From positions 1 to 59,602 of the forward strand of contig NZ_JAUVVF010000015.1 in assembly GCF_030604785.1 (NCBI RefSeq): DNA of 59,602 nucleotides. The letters run 5' to 3'. The stretch's first letter is position 1; each line of letters opens with the position of its first letter. The stretch is from Paracoccus sp. (in: a-proteobacteria) (GTDB lineage: Bacteria; Pseudomonadota; Alphaproteobacteria; Rhodobacterales; Rhodobacteraceae). Below are positions 40,419-49,335 of the stretch, piece after piece. The notes under the pieces are model-generated. The model made no database searches and was not told where the DNA came from. It was given only the letters and a program-made list of their open reading frames with translations. The position numbers and the translations under genes are program-made.

Positions 40419-42620
40419 ATGGATCAGATGTTCCCGTTCTTTCCGCCCCGCGCCCGCATCGCCGTCCTGACGGTCGAGCCGGTGGGCGTGCTGGACTACC
40501 TTGCCCCCGAGGGCGGCGTGCGGCTGGGTCAGCTTGTGCTGGTGCCTCTGGGGCCGCGCCGGGTGCTGGGGCTGGTCTGGGGCGAGGGGGTCGGCGATTT
40601 CGATCTGGCCAAGCTGCGCCCGGTCGCGCGGGTGCTGGATGCGGCGCCCTTCGATGCGCGGTTCCGCGAATTCCTGACCCGGGCGGCGGATTACACGCTG
40701 ACCCCGCCGCCCCTGATGCTGCGCATGGCGACCCGCGCGCCCGATCTGGATCAGCCGCCCGCCGCGCGGCGCGTGATCGTTCCGGGCGACCAGCCGGTCG
40801 CGCGCCAGACCGAGGCGCGGGCGCGCGTGATGCAGGTCATGGCCGATCACGGCGGCGCCAGCTTTGCGGCATCCGAACTGGCCGGGCTGGCGGGGGTGGG
40901 CGTCTCGGTCGTCAAGGGACTGGTCGCCCAGGGCGCGCTGGCCGAGATCGAGGCCCCGCGCGACACGCCCTATCCCCGCCTTGACCCGGCGCTGCCCGGC
41001 AAGCCCCTTGACGCCGACCAGCAGGCCGCAGCCGACGCCTTGCGCGCCGCTATCCGGGCGGGCGGCTACGGCACGACGCTGCTGCGTGGGGTGACGGGAT
41101 CGGGCAAGACCGAGGTCTATCTGGAAGCCGTCGCCGAAGCCCTGCGCGCGGGCCGTCAGGCGCTGGTCCTTCTGCCCGAGATCGCGCTGTCGGCCGAATT
41201 CCTCGACCGGGTCGAGGCACGTTTCGGCGCGCGACCCGGCGAATGGCACAGCGGCATCACCCGCACCGAACGCCGCCGGTTGTGGCACATGGCGGGCCGG
41301 GGCGAGGTCGGGCTGGTCGTCGGCGCGCGGTCCGCGCTGTTCCTGCCCTTTGCCGATCTGGGCCTGATCGTCGTCGATGAGGAACATGACGGCAGCTACA
41401 AGCAGGAGGATGTCGTCTTCTACAGCGCCCGCGACATGGCGGTGCTGCGCGCCTCGATCAACGGCGCGCAGGTGGTCTTGGCCTCGGCCACGCCCTCTCT
41501 GGAAAGCTGGGTCAACGCGGGTTCGGGCAAGTATCGCAGGCTTGACCTGCGCTCGCGCTACGGCACGGCGGACCTGCCCGAGATGCGCGCCATCGACCTG
41601 CGCGCCGAGGCGATGGAGGCCGGGCGCTGGATCTCGCCCACGCTGGCCCGCGCGGTCGAGGCGCGGCTGGCGCGGGGGGAACAATCGCTGCTGTTCCTCA
41701 ATCGCCGCGGCTTTGCGCCCGTCACCGTCTGCCGCGCCTGCGGCGAGCAGATCGGCTGCCACCAATGCGACGCGCGCATGGTCGAGCATCGCTTCCAGAA
41801 CCGCCTCGTCTGCCATCAATGCGGTGAGACGCGGCCCATCCCGACGGCCTGCCCCTCGTGCAAGGTCGAGGGCAAGCTGGCCCCCGTCGGCCCCGGCGTC
41901 GAGCGCATCGCCGAAGAGGTCGCCGCCCGTTTCCCACAGGCCCGCGCCGAGATCCTGTCATCGGACCTGTTCCATTCGGCCCGCGCGCTGAAGGAGACCA
42001 TCGCCCGGATCGCCGAGGGGGGCGCCGACATCATCATCGGCACGCAGATCGTTGCCAAGGGGCACAACTTTCCCAAACTGACGCTGGTCGGTGTGATCGA
42101 CGCCGATCTGGGCCTGCAGGGCGCCGATCTGCGCGCGGCGGAGCGCAGTTTCCAGTTGATGCGACAGGTCGCGGGCCGGGCGGGCCGGCAGGCGGGTGTC
42201 GCGCCGGGGCTGGCGCTGCTTCAGACCCATCAGCCCGACCATCCGGTGATCCGCGCGATCCTGTCGGGCGAGGACGAGGGCTTCTGGAACGCCGAGGCCG
42301 AGGCGCGGCAGGCCGCCGCCATGCCGCCTTTCGGTCGGCTGGCCGGGGTGATCCTGTCCCATCCCGACCCGGCCATCGTCACCGATTTCGCGCGCGCGCT
42401 GGCGGGGCGGGCCGCACCGCTGGCCGAGATCGGGGCCGAGCTCTGGGGGCCGGCCCCGGCGCCGATCGCGCGCGTCAGGGGGCGTCACCGCATGCGGATG
42501 CTGATCCGCGCGCCGCGTCAGGCGCCGGTGCAGGCGGCCATCGCGGATTGGCTGGACGGCGTGAAGCTGCCGCCGAACCTGCGCCTGTCGGTCGATATCG
42601 ACCCGCAGAGCTTTCTCTAG
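40419..42620 (+). CDS. priA: Primosomal protein N' (replication restart helicase)
   Basis: 733 residues. N-terminal 3'-DNA-binding domain, winged helix, helicase core with Walker [18 protein letters not shown] near 222-238 and DEEH ([16 protein letters not shown]), the zinc-binding insert with Cys pairs ([30 protein letters not shown]), and motif [11 protein letters not shown]. Restarts stalled forks. Start at 40419 or 40428. It diverges from the transaldolase gene. Confidence 0.97.
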   Translation: MDQMFPFFPPRARIAVLTVEPVGVLDYLAPEGGVRLGQLVLVPLGPRRVLGLVWGEGVGDFDLAKLRPVARVLDAAPFDARFREFLTRAADYTLTPPPLMLRMATRAPDLDQPPAARRVIVPGDQPVARQTEARARVMQVMADHGGASFAASELAGLAGVGVSVVKGLVAQGALAEIEAPRDTPYPRLDPALPGKPLDADQQAAADALRAAIRAGGYGTTLLRGVTGSGKTEVYLEAVAEALRAGRQALVLLPEIALSAEFLDRVEARFGARPGEWHSGITRTERRRLWHMAGRGEVGLVVGARSALFLPFADLGLIVVDEEHDGSYKQEDVVFYSARDMAVLRASINGAQVVLASATPSLESWVNAGSGKYRRLDLRSRYGTADLPEMRAIDLRAEAMEAGRWISPTLARAVEARLARGEQSLLFLNRRGFAPVTVCRACGEQIGCHQCDARMVEHRFQNRLVCHQCGETRPIPTACPSCKVEGKLAPVGPGVERIAEEVAARFPQARAEILSSDLFHSARALKETIARIAEGGADIIIGTQIVAKGHNFPKLTLVGVIDADLGLQGADLRAAERSFQLMRQVAGRAGRQAGVAPGLALLQTHQPDHPVIRAILSGEDEGFWNAEAEARQAAAMPPFGRLAGVILSHPDPAIVTDFARALAGRAAPLAEIGAELWGPAPAPIARVRGRHRMRMLIRAPRQAPVQAAIADWLDGVKLPPNLRLSVDIDPQSFL

Positions 42621-42626
42621 CCGGCC

Positions 42627-43571
42627 TCAGTTCGGCAGGACGATGCAGCGCCCGCCCAGACGCTGGAAGCGGGTGCAGAAGCTGACGGCCTCGGCCCGGC
42701 CCTCGAACCCGACCTGCGCGGTGTAGACCGGCTGCGGCATGCCCTGCATGCGCTTCCTGACGTAACCCACGCGCTTGCCTTCATCGAGGATCGGACGCAG
42801 CGTCCGGTTCAGCCGCGCGACCTGCTGGGCCGCGCCCGACCGCTGCGGGTGGCTGGCCAGGATCACACCCCAGGGATAGGTGCGCGGCTGGGTGTCGAAT
42901 TCGCGCAGCTTGCGCGTCTCGGCCATCCGCTGGCAGGCGGTGTGAAAGGGCACATCGGCATCCAGCGCCAGCCGTAGCTCCGAGGCCGCGGGCGGGTTGT
43001 CGCGCCAGCGATGGGCGGAATGGCCGGTGATCGATTCGACGTAATCCAGCGTCTCGAAGGGCAGGCCGGATTGGCGGGCGACAAAGCGCGCCGCCCGCGC
43101 CTCGCCGCCGTTATAGGCGACGGCGGCAAGTCCCTTGTTGCCGAACTGCTCGGTCAGGCGCGCCAGATACCAGGCCGATTTGCGGATCGCCTCGGCGGGA
43201 TTGAACGGATCGTCCAGCCGGTAGAGCCGCGCCGTCCCCGGCATGAATTGCGCGATGCCAAGCGCGCCCGCCGGGCTGATCGCCGCCGGGTCGAAGCGGC
43301 TTTCCTTCCACAGCAGCCGGGCCAGGTAATTCGGGTCCAGCCCCTGTTCCGCAGCGTTGCGTTCGATCAGGGTGCAGACATCGGAGGCGTAATGCGTGAT
43401 GCGGATGCAGTCGCGACCGTCATCGGTGCAGCGCCGGTCCTCGACCCGGGCCACCGGGCCAAGCCCCAGATGCGCGTCCACGGCCGGCGCCGCCGTCAGG
43501 GGCGCGGCCAAGCCCTGCCAAAGCAGCAGCAGGGCCGCAACCACGGGCAGCCGGGGCCGCAGGGCGCGCAT
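42627..43571 (-). CDS. Periplasmic lytic transglycosylase with SPOR-like C-terminus
   Basis: About 314 residues with a signal peptide (PRLPVVAALLLLWQGLAAPL). SLT core: LLWKESRFDPAAISPAGALG has the catalytic Glu, then IAQFMPGTARLYRL and GNKGLAAVAYNGGEARAARF. The last 35 residues (VYTAQVGFEGRAEAVSFCTR, GGRCIVLPN) look like a SPOR septal-glycan-binding domain. Cleaves peptidoglycan glycan strands. Adjacent ATGs at 43574 and 43571. It follows the Lys/Ala-rich gene by about 15 bp. Confidence 0.92.
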   Translation of the reverse strand: MRALRPRLPVVAALLLLWQGLAAPLTAAPAVDAHLGLGPVARVEDRRCTDDGRDCIRITHYASDVCTLIERNAAEQGLDPNYLARLLWKESRFDPAAISPAGALGIAQFMPGTARLYRLDDPFNPAEAIRKSAWYLARLTEQFGNKGLAAVAYNGGEARAARFVARQSGLPFETLDYVESITGHSAHRWRDNPPAASELRLALDADVPFHTACQRMAETRKLREFDTQPRTYPWGVILASHPQRSGAAQQVARLNRTLRPILDEGKRVGYVRKRMQGMPQPVYTAQVGFEGRAEAVSFCTRFQRLGGRCIVLPN

Positions 43572-43587
43572 CATGGCAGCACGTGCC

Positions 43588-44511
43588 TTACTCGGATTTG
43601 GGGGCCTTGGAGCCCTTGGCCGAGGCCGACTTGGCCGACCCAGATTTCGAGGCGGTCTTGGCGGCCGGTTTCGCCGTGCTCTTGGCGGCGGTCTTGCCCG
43701 TCGCCTTGGTTGCAGGCTTGGCCTCGGCCTTGCCAGCGGCCTTGGCCTTGGCGCCCTCGGCCTTGGCGGGCTTGGACGCCTTGACCTTTTCCGGCGCATC
43801 CGCCTTGGCGGCCTTGGCCGCCGCCTTGCGTTCGGCCTTGCGCTCGGCTTTCTCGGCGTCCTTCTGGGCCTGCTTCTCGGCCTTGCGGGCGGCGCGGCGG
43901 GCTTCGCGTTCGGCCTCTTTCGCGGCCTGCCGCTCGGCCTTGGCGGCCTCTTTCTCGGCCTGCTTCGCGGCCTCCTTGGCCGCCTTGCGCTCGGCGTCCT
44001 TCACGGCCTTTTCGCTGTCCTTCGTCGGCATGGTCCTGTCCCTTGTTACATGCAGATGATCGTTATCGGTGGTCAGTGGCAACAATGCGCGCGGGCCCGA
44101 TTTCTTGCCGCGCGGCAGACGGTGGGGTTCGGTGCGCAGATCGGTCTTGCGCGCCTCGGCCGATTTGCGGCCGGCAGGCTTGCGTGCGATCGTGGCGGGC
44201 TTGCGCGGCTTGGCCGCCGGGGCCAGACTTGCGGGCGCCACGGCCGCCGGAACGGCGGGACGCGCCTTGAGGCCGCGCTTGCGCCGTTCGGCCTCGACCC
44301 GCCGGATCGCGGCGCGCAGCAGCGTGACTGACGCGCCCTGCATCCCGTCCTCGACCTTGCCGAAGGATTGCACGGCACCGCGCAACGCATCCAGCAAGGC
44401 GTGCACCGCGTCATCCGCCAGTTCCGAGATCGCCGGAGCGCGGCTTTGCCGGGCCAGTTCCAGATGCTCGGGTCCGAGGGTTTCCTCTTCGAGGCTGGTA
44501 TTGTTGGGCAT
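43588..44511 (-). CDS. Lys/Ala-rich histone H1-like protein with N-terminal globular extension
   Basis: One continuous frame. Residues 1 to about 75 (MPNNTSLEEETLGPEHLELA, DDAVHALLDALRGAVQSFGK) look helical and ordered; then a basic Pro/Ala linker; then from about 161 a 147-residue tract of Lys/Ala/Glu heptad-like repeats (KEAAKQAEKEAAKAERQ) changing to AKPATKATGKTAAKS-type histone H1-like sequence. A strong internal start at 44031 (see that entry) means there may be two products, or two fused genes. An upstream ATG at 44571 is possible. Such tails bind DNA or anionic surfaces; true function unknown. Confidence 0.7.
   Translation of the reverse strand: MPNNTSLEEETLGPEHLELARQSRAPAISELADDAVHALLDALRGAVQSFGKVEDGMQGASVTLLRAAIRRVEAERRKRGLKARPAVPAAVAPASLAPAAKPRKPATIARKPAGRKSAEARKTDLRTEPHRLPRGKKSGPRALLPLTTDNDHLHVTRDRTMPTKDSEKAVKDAERKAAKEAAKQAEKEAAKAERQAAKEAEREARRAARKAEKQAQKDAEKAERKAERKAAAKAAKADAPEKVKASKPAKAEGAKAKAAGKAEAKPATKATGKTAAKSTAKPAAKTASKSGSAKSASAKGSKAPKSE
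44032..44044 (-). promoter_or_regulatory. Strong internal ribosome site for the Lys/Ala-rich tail
   Basis: On the minus strand AAGGGA lies seven bases before an in-frame ATG at 44031 (MPTKDSEKAVK). The 60 bases upstream are AT-richer and read as rare codons (GCA TTG TTG ... GTA ACA AGG), more like a leader than coding DNA. This supports a separate 147-residue product. Confidence 0.6.
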
Positions 44512-44591
44512 GGCGCACTCGTTCAGGGCGGCGGTTTCTGCGGCAGCGGCCGACGAGCCGAGATTGCGCATAGAATGCGGAATTTGCAATT

Positions 44592-44618
44592 GAAAAGGCC
44601 CCGCCATCGGGCGGGGCC
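44592..44618 (-). terminator. Intrinsic terminator of the L,D-transpeptidase gene
   Basis: Minus-strand stem GGCCCCGCC/GGCGGGGCC (44597-44618, 4-base loop) followed by TTTTC (44592-44596), 42 bases past the stop. Confidence 0.88.
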
Positions 44619-44659
44619 ATGCAATGTCTCGACCCTGCCCGGGCGGCAGGAAAACTGCC

Positions 44660-45622
44660 TTACGGAACGGCGCTTTCCACCGGCGAGACGAAGGTCGCAT
44701 CGGCCGTCGCGAAGGGGTCGGAGACCAGCAGCGGCGAGGGCTGCGCGAAGGGATCGGCCGCGATCTGGGCATAGGGGTCCATCGGCGGGAAGCTCTGCGG
44801 AGCCGCGGCCAGGGGCGCGGCCGCAGCCGGCGTCGCGGCAGGCGCCGCCGAGGCCGGAGCCGCAGCACCCATCGGGGTCGCCAGCGCGGTCTGCAGCTCG
44901 TTCGCGGGAACGACATAGCCTTCGGGCGTCTCGACCATCGGGCCTTCGTAGCGCAGGCTGTCGGCCTGCGACCGGACGGTCACGCGGGTGCCGTTCGGAA
45001 CCTGCTCGAACAGGTCGATGATGTCCTGGTTGAACAGGCGGATGCAGCCGGCCGAGGTCGCCTTGCCGATGGACGAGGGGTCCATCGTGCCGTGAATGCG
45101 GTAATAGGTGTCACGGCTGCCCTGATACAGATACAGCGCCCTCGACCCGAGCGGGTTGTGCATCCCGCCGGTCAGACCGCCCGCGAACTGGCTGTAAAGC
45201 TCGGGCTCGGTGCGGATCATGTTGTCGGTCGGGCGCCATGCCGGCCACGCCGCCTTGCGCGCGATGGTCGCGCTGCCCTCGAAGCCCTTGCCCGCGCGGC
45301 CCACGGCCACGCCGTAGCGCATCGCCTGACCGCCCGGCTGAACGTGATAGAGGACCCGCGCATAGGGATCGACGACGATCGTGCCCGCCGATTCGGGGCC
45401 GTTGAACGGCACCAGCTGTCGGCGGTTGCGGTCGGTCAGATAGGCCGCGCGCACGGCGGGAATGTCGATGATCTCCCCGTCGGGGCCGCGATCCTGACGC
45501 GCCTGATAGATCGCGGGCACCTCGGCCGAGCGGGTCGGCGCGGGGGCGGGCGTTTCGGGTTGCGGGGCACAGGCGGCCAGCCCGAGGGCCAGGGCCGTGA
45601 AGAGAGAAGCGAGGCGCATCAT
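44660..45622 (-). CDS. L,D-transpeptidase (YkuD/ErfK) lipoprotein
   Basis: 320 residues. Lipoprotein signal with lipobox LAAC (MMRLASLFTALALGLAAC). YkuD domain at about 75-225 with the active site HGTMDPSSIGKATSAGCIRL, where His and Cys match HxxxxxxxSxGC(I/V)R. A long Ala/Pro-rich C-terminal tail with repeated DPFA elements (DPYAQIAADPFAQ, SDPFATADA) follows. Forms 3-3 cross-links or links proteins to peptidoglycan. Start at 45622 or 45619. Confidence 0.95.
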   Translation of the reverse strand: MMRLASLFTALALGLAACAPQPETPAPAPTRSAEVPAIYQARQDRGPDGEIIDIPAVRAAYLTDRNRRQLVPFNGPESAGTIVVDPYARVLYHVQPGGQAMRYGVAVGRAGKGFEGSATIARKAAWPAWRPTDNMIRTEPELYSQFAGGLTGGMHNPLGSRALYLYQGSRDTYYRIHGTMDPSSIGKATSAGCIRLFNQDIIDLFEQVPNGTRVTVRSQADSLRYEGPMVETPEGYVVPANELQTALATPMGAAAPASAAPAATPAAAAPLAAAPQSFPPMDPYAQIAADPFAQPSPLLVSDPFATADATFVSPVESAVP

Positions 45623-45929
45623 CGCGTATCCTTGTCCTTCGCAGGCGCGGTCGCGGCAGGGGCGCGCGGCCTGGGGCAGTGTCTTGTGACGGACCGCGCC
45701 CGGAGGGGACGCGATTCGAATTGTGTTGCTTGTGCCTGTTCGCCTTTCTGGGTCAAGACATGAGCGGACTTTAGCCGCCGCAGCGGCGCAATAAGTCCAG
45801 ATGCATGTTGCCGTGGCGCGTCAGCAAATCAAATTTCGGCCTTGTGGAACAACTTGGCGTGTACGCAAACCACCTGTCGCACCTGCCTGCAACGCGGTCC
45901 GGCCGGCCTCTGTTCCGTCCGGTCTTGCC
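45623..45929. other. 307-bp intergenic region, no gene found
   Basis: Lies between the L,D-transpeptidase start and the nadE stop. It should hold the L,D-transpeptidase promoter and the nadE 3' end. It contains an AT-richer patch around 45715-45850. I saw no convincing reading frame, tRNA, or perfect hairpin with T-run. Confidence 0.6.
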
Positions 45930-47588
45930 TCAGGGCCTGTCGCGCCAGCGGTTGACCAGCGGATAGCGCCGGTCCAGCCAGAAGGCGCGGGTCGAGATGC
46001 GCGGCCCCGGCGCCGCCTGATAGCGTTTCCATTCGCTGTGATAGAGCAGCGTCTCGACCTTGCGGACAGTATCCTCGTCGAAGCCCTGCGCGATCAGGTC
46101 GGCCAGCGACAGGTCGCGTTCGACCAGCCCGTCGAGGATCGCGTCAAGCACCTCGTAGGGGGGCAGCGAATCCTCGTCCTTCTGGTCGGGGCGCAGCTCG
46201 GCCGAGGGCGGTTTCGAGATGATGCGGGGCGGGATCACCTCGCCCTCGGGGCCCATCATCCAGGGGCGGTGGTTCGCGTTGCGCCAGCGGCAGGTCTGAA
46301 ACACCCGGGTCTTGTAGAGATCCTTGATCGGGTTGTAGCCCCCCGCCATGTCGCCGTAGATCGTCGCATAGCCGACCGCGACCTCGGACTTGTTGCCGGT
46401 GGTCAGCAGCATCTCGTTGAACTTGTTCGAGATCGCCATCAGCATCACGCCGCGCAGGCGGGACTGGATGTTTTCCTCGGTGATGTCGGGGCTGGTCCCC
46501 TCCATCAGATGGGCCAGCGCATCGCCCACCGCGTCGCGCGCGCCGTCGATGCGGACCGTATCCAGCCGCGCGCCCAGCCGCCCCGCGCAATCGGCCGCGT
46601 CGTCGAGGCTGGTCTGCGAGGTGTATTCCGAGGGCAGCATGACGCAGCGCACATTGTCCGGCCCGATCGCATCGCAGGCGATGGTGGCGACCAGCGCGCT
46701 GTCGATGCCGCCCGACATGCCCAGCAGCACCTTGCGAAAGCCCGACTTGCGCAGGTAATCGCGCAGGCCCAGCATCATCGCCTGATAATCCTGTTCCCAG
46801 GCATCGGGCTGGGGGGCCATCGGTCCTGGCTCGGCGCGCCAGCCGTCGGCCTGCCGCGTGAAATCGACATGGACCACCGCTTCTTCAAAGGCGGGAAGCT
46901 GCACGACCTTGTGCCCGCCCGGGTTCAGCACGAAGCTCGCGCCGTCGTAAAGCTGGTCGTCCTGGCCGCCGACCATGTTCACATAGACCAGCGGCAGGCC
47001 GGTTTCGACCACCCGGCCGACCATGTGGCCCATGCGCAGGTCCAGCTTGTCGCGGTGATAGGGGCTGCCATTCGGCACGACGAGGATCTCGGCCCCTGTC
47101 TCGGCCAGGGTCTCGGCCACGTCGGGGTACCAGCTGTCCTCGCAGATCGGGCTGCCGATGCGGGCCGCGCCGACGGGATAGGGACCGCTGATCGGACCGC
47201 TGTCGAACAGGCGCAATTCGTCGAAAAGCTGCTTGTAGGGCAGGTGATGCTTCATGACGCGCGCCACCAGCGCGCCGTCCCGGAACACCCACCACGCGTT
47301 GTAAAGCCGCCCGTCTTCCGCCCAGGGACCACCGATGCCGATGGCGGGGCCCCCGGTCAGGGACTGGCCCAGTTCGATGATCGCGCGGATCGCCTGCGCG
47401 GTGAAGGCGGGTTTCAGCACCAGATCCTGCGTCTGGTAGCCGGTGATGAACATCTCGGGCAGGGCCAGCATGTCGGACCCCGCCTGCCGCGCCTGTTCCC
47501 ATGCCTCGCGGGCGCGGGCGGCGTTGCCGGGCAGGTCGCCGACGGTGGCGTTCAACTGGCCGATGGTCAGGCGGAAGCGGTCGCTCAT
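45930..47588 (-). CDS. nadE: Glutamine-dependent NAD+ synthetase
   Basis: 552 residues: an N-terminal nitrilase-type glutaminase (Glu in LALPEMFITGY, Lys in MKHHLPYKQLFDE, Cys in IGSPICEDSWY) supplies ammonia through a tunnel to the C-terminal NAD synthetase (P-loop LLGMSGGIDSALVATIA near 289-305, STTGNKSE-type motif LLTTGNKSEVAVGYATIYGD). Makes NAD from deamido-NAD. The ATG at 47588 has AGGGGA upstream. Divergent from the MORN gene across 136 bp. Confidence 0.97.
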   Translation of the reverse strand: MSDRFRLTIGQLNATVGDLPGNAARAREAWEQARQAGSDMLALPEMFITGYQTQDLVLKPAFTAQAIRAIIELGQSLTGGPAIGIGGPWAEDGRLYNAWWVFRDGALVARVMKHHLPYKQLFDELRLFDSGPISGPYPVGAARIGSPICEDSWYPDVAETLAETGAEILVVPNGSPYHRDKLDLRMGHMVGRVVETGLPLVYVNMVGGQDDQLYDGASFVLNPGGHKVVQLPAFEEAVVHVDFTRQADGWRAEPGPMAPQPDAWEQDYQAMMLGLRDYLRKSGFRKVLLGMSGGIDSALVATIACDAIGPDNVRCVMLPSEYTSQTSLDDAADCAGRLGARLDTVRIDGARDAVGDALAHLMEGTSPDITEENIQSRLRGVMLMAISNKFNEMLLTTGNKSEVAVGYATIYGDMAGGYNPIKDLYKTRVFQTCRWRNANHRPWMMGPEGEVIPPRIISKPPSAELRPDQKDEDSLPPYEVLDAILDGLVERDLSLADLIAQGFDEDTVRKVETLLYHSEWKRYQAAPGPRISTRAFWLDRRYPLVNRWRDRP

Positions 47589-47724
47589 GGTGTGGTCCCC
47601 TGTCGCGTCACCCTCTGGGGATAGAGGATCGGCGGGCCGAGGGAAAGACGGGCTTTGCCTCTGCCTGCCCGCTGCGGTAAAGCTGTGACAAAACGTGACA
47701 AGGGCACAAGCCAGGGGCAAGGGC

Positions 47725-49206
47725 ATGAAGGCGGCAGTTCGGGCGATGATGGCGGCGCTGGCGCTGGCGGCGATGGGCGCGGGCGCCTCGGCGCAGGTCA
47801 TCACGCGCCAATACGACGATGGCGGCGTCTACGAGGGCACCTTCCGCAACGGGCTTCAGCACGGGCACGGCGTCTATACGCTGCCGAACGGCTATCGCTA
47901 CGAGGGCGACTGGGTCGAGGGCCAGATCATGGGCCAGGGCCGGGCGGAGTTTCCCAACGGCTCGGTCTATGAAGGCCAATTCGTGCGCGGCAAGCCCGAG
48001 GGGCGCGGCATCATCACCTATGCCGATGGCGGCACCTATGAGGGCGACTGGGTCGCCGGCGAGATGACGGGCCAGGGCGTCGCACGCTATGCCAACGGCT
48101 CGGTCTATGAGGGCGCCTTTGTCGGCGGCCTGCATGAAGGGCGCGGGGTGCTGACCCAGCCGAACGGATATCGCTACGAGGGCGACTGGAAGGCCGGGGT
48201 CAAGGAGGGCCAGGGCCGCATCACCTATCCCGACGGCGCCACCTACGAGGGCGGGATGCTGGCCGGGCAGCGCGCGGGGCGCGGCACGTTGGTCATGGCC
48301 GACGGGCTGACCTATGAAGGGATCTGGTCGGCGGGCCAGATGTCGGGCAACGGCATTCTGGTCCAGGCCAATGGCGACCGCTACGAGGGCCAGCTTCAGG
48401 CCGGGCGCCGCCACGGGCCGGGCATCGCGACCTATGCCAACGGCGATGTCTATGACGGCGAATTCGTGAACGACCGCCGCCACGGGCGCGGCACCTTCAC
48501 CGGCACGGACGGCTTCGTCTATGTCGGCAGCTGGTCCGAGGGCCGGATGGAAGGGCGCGGCCAGATCACCTATCCTGACGGCTCGGTCTATATCGGCCAG
48601 ATGCGCGCCGACCGCCCCCATGGCACGGGCAAGATCACCTATCCCGATGGCTCGACCTATGAGGGCGGCTGGGCCGAGGGCGTGATCCAGGGCGAGGGGC
48701 GTGCGGTCTATGCCGACGGCATGGTCTATGAGGGCAGCTTCCGCAATGCGCGCAATCACGGGCAGGGGCGGATGTCCTACCCCGACGGCTATGTCTATTC
48801 CGGCGCCTGGGTGGATGGTCAGCGCCATGGCGAGGGGCAGGCCACCTATCCCGACGGCACGGTCTATACCGGCGGCTTCGTCAACGGCCTGCGCGAGGGG
48901 CAGGGCCGGCTGACCACGCCCGACGGCTTCATCTACGAGGGCGGCTGGCTGGCCGGCGAGATCCACGGCGAGGGCGTCGCGACCTATGCCAATGGCGATC
49001 GCTACGAGGGCAATTTCGAGGCAGGCAAGCGTCAGGGTCAGGGCGTCATGCGCTATGCGACGGGGCAGGTCGCCTCGGGCCGGTGGCAGGACAATCGCCT
49101 GATCGAGGCGGAGGCTGAGGTGGAGGCTGAGGTGGAGGCTGAGGATGCCGCCGAACCCGGCGCCGAGGCGCCCGACATGCCCGCCGAGGGCGGCGCGCAG
49201 CCCTGA
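47725..49206 (+). CDS. Exported protein with 18 MORN repeats
   Basis: 493 residues. A signal peptide (MKAAVRAMMAALALAAMGAG, cleavage near ASA-Q) precedes 18 unbroken 23-residue MORN units from about residue 36 to 449, each like YEGDWVEGQIMGQGRAEFPNG. The tail is acidic, with a short DNA microrepeat (GAGGCTGAGGTG) encoding EAEVEAEVEAE, then a Pro/Ala end. MORN arrays form extended beta meanders that bind proteins or lipids. Here it would be periplasmic or outer-surface. AGGGGCAAGGGC lies before the ATG. No partner gene is evident. Confidence 0.93.
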   Translation: MKAAVRAMMAALALAAMGAGASAQVITRQYDDGGVYEGTFRNGLQHGHGVYTLPNGYRYEGDWVEGQIMGQGRAEFPNGSVYEGQFVRGKPEGRGIITYADGGTYEGDWVAGEMTGQGVARYANGSVYEGAFVGGLHEGRGVLTQPNGYRYEGDWKAGVKEGQGRITYPDGATYEGGMLAGQRAGRGTLVMADGLTYEGIWSAGQMSGNGILVQANGDRYEGQLQAGRRHGPGIATYANGDVYDGEFVNDRRHGRGTFTGTDGFVYVGSWSEGRMEGRGQITYPDGSVYIGQMRADRPHGTGKITYPDGSTYEGGWAEGVIQGEGRAVYADGMVYEGSFRNARNHGQGRMSYPDGYVYSGAWVDGQRHGEGQATYPDGTVYTGGFVNGLREGQGRLTTPDGFIYEGGWLAGEIHGEGVATYANGDRYEGNFEAGKRQGQGVMRYATGQVASGRWQDNRLIEAEAEVEAEVEAEDAAEPGAEAPDMPAEGGAQP

Positions 49207-49214
49207 TCGCGGTC

Positions 49215-49237
49215 TATTCGTCCGGGGCCGGCGAATA
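49215..49237. terminator. Possible hairpin between convergent MORN and DUF697 genes
   Basis: TATTCG-T-CCGG...CCGG-CGAATA forms a 10-bp stem with a bulged T and a very tight loop, eight bases past the MORN stop. No T-run. Confidence 0.4.
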
Positions 49238-49335
49238 ACAGGCTTCGCTGCCCGGAAAGCGGTGGATCAGTGTCGCACGGGTGACGCCACGGTGATCGCG
49301 CAACCCTTCGGAAAGGCGGCGGCATTCAGGCTAGG

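Noticed and set aside
47800..49100. Regular 69-bp periodicity resembling a repeat array or CRISPR
   Set aside because: The units are degenerate, have no constant repeats with unique spacers, and are explained by the MORN coding repeats.
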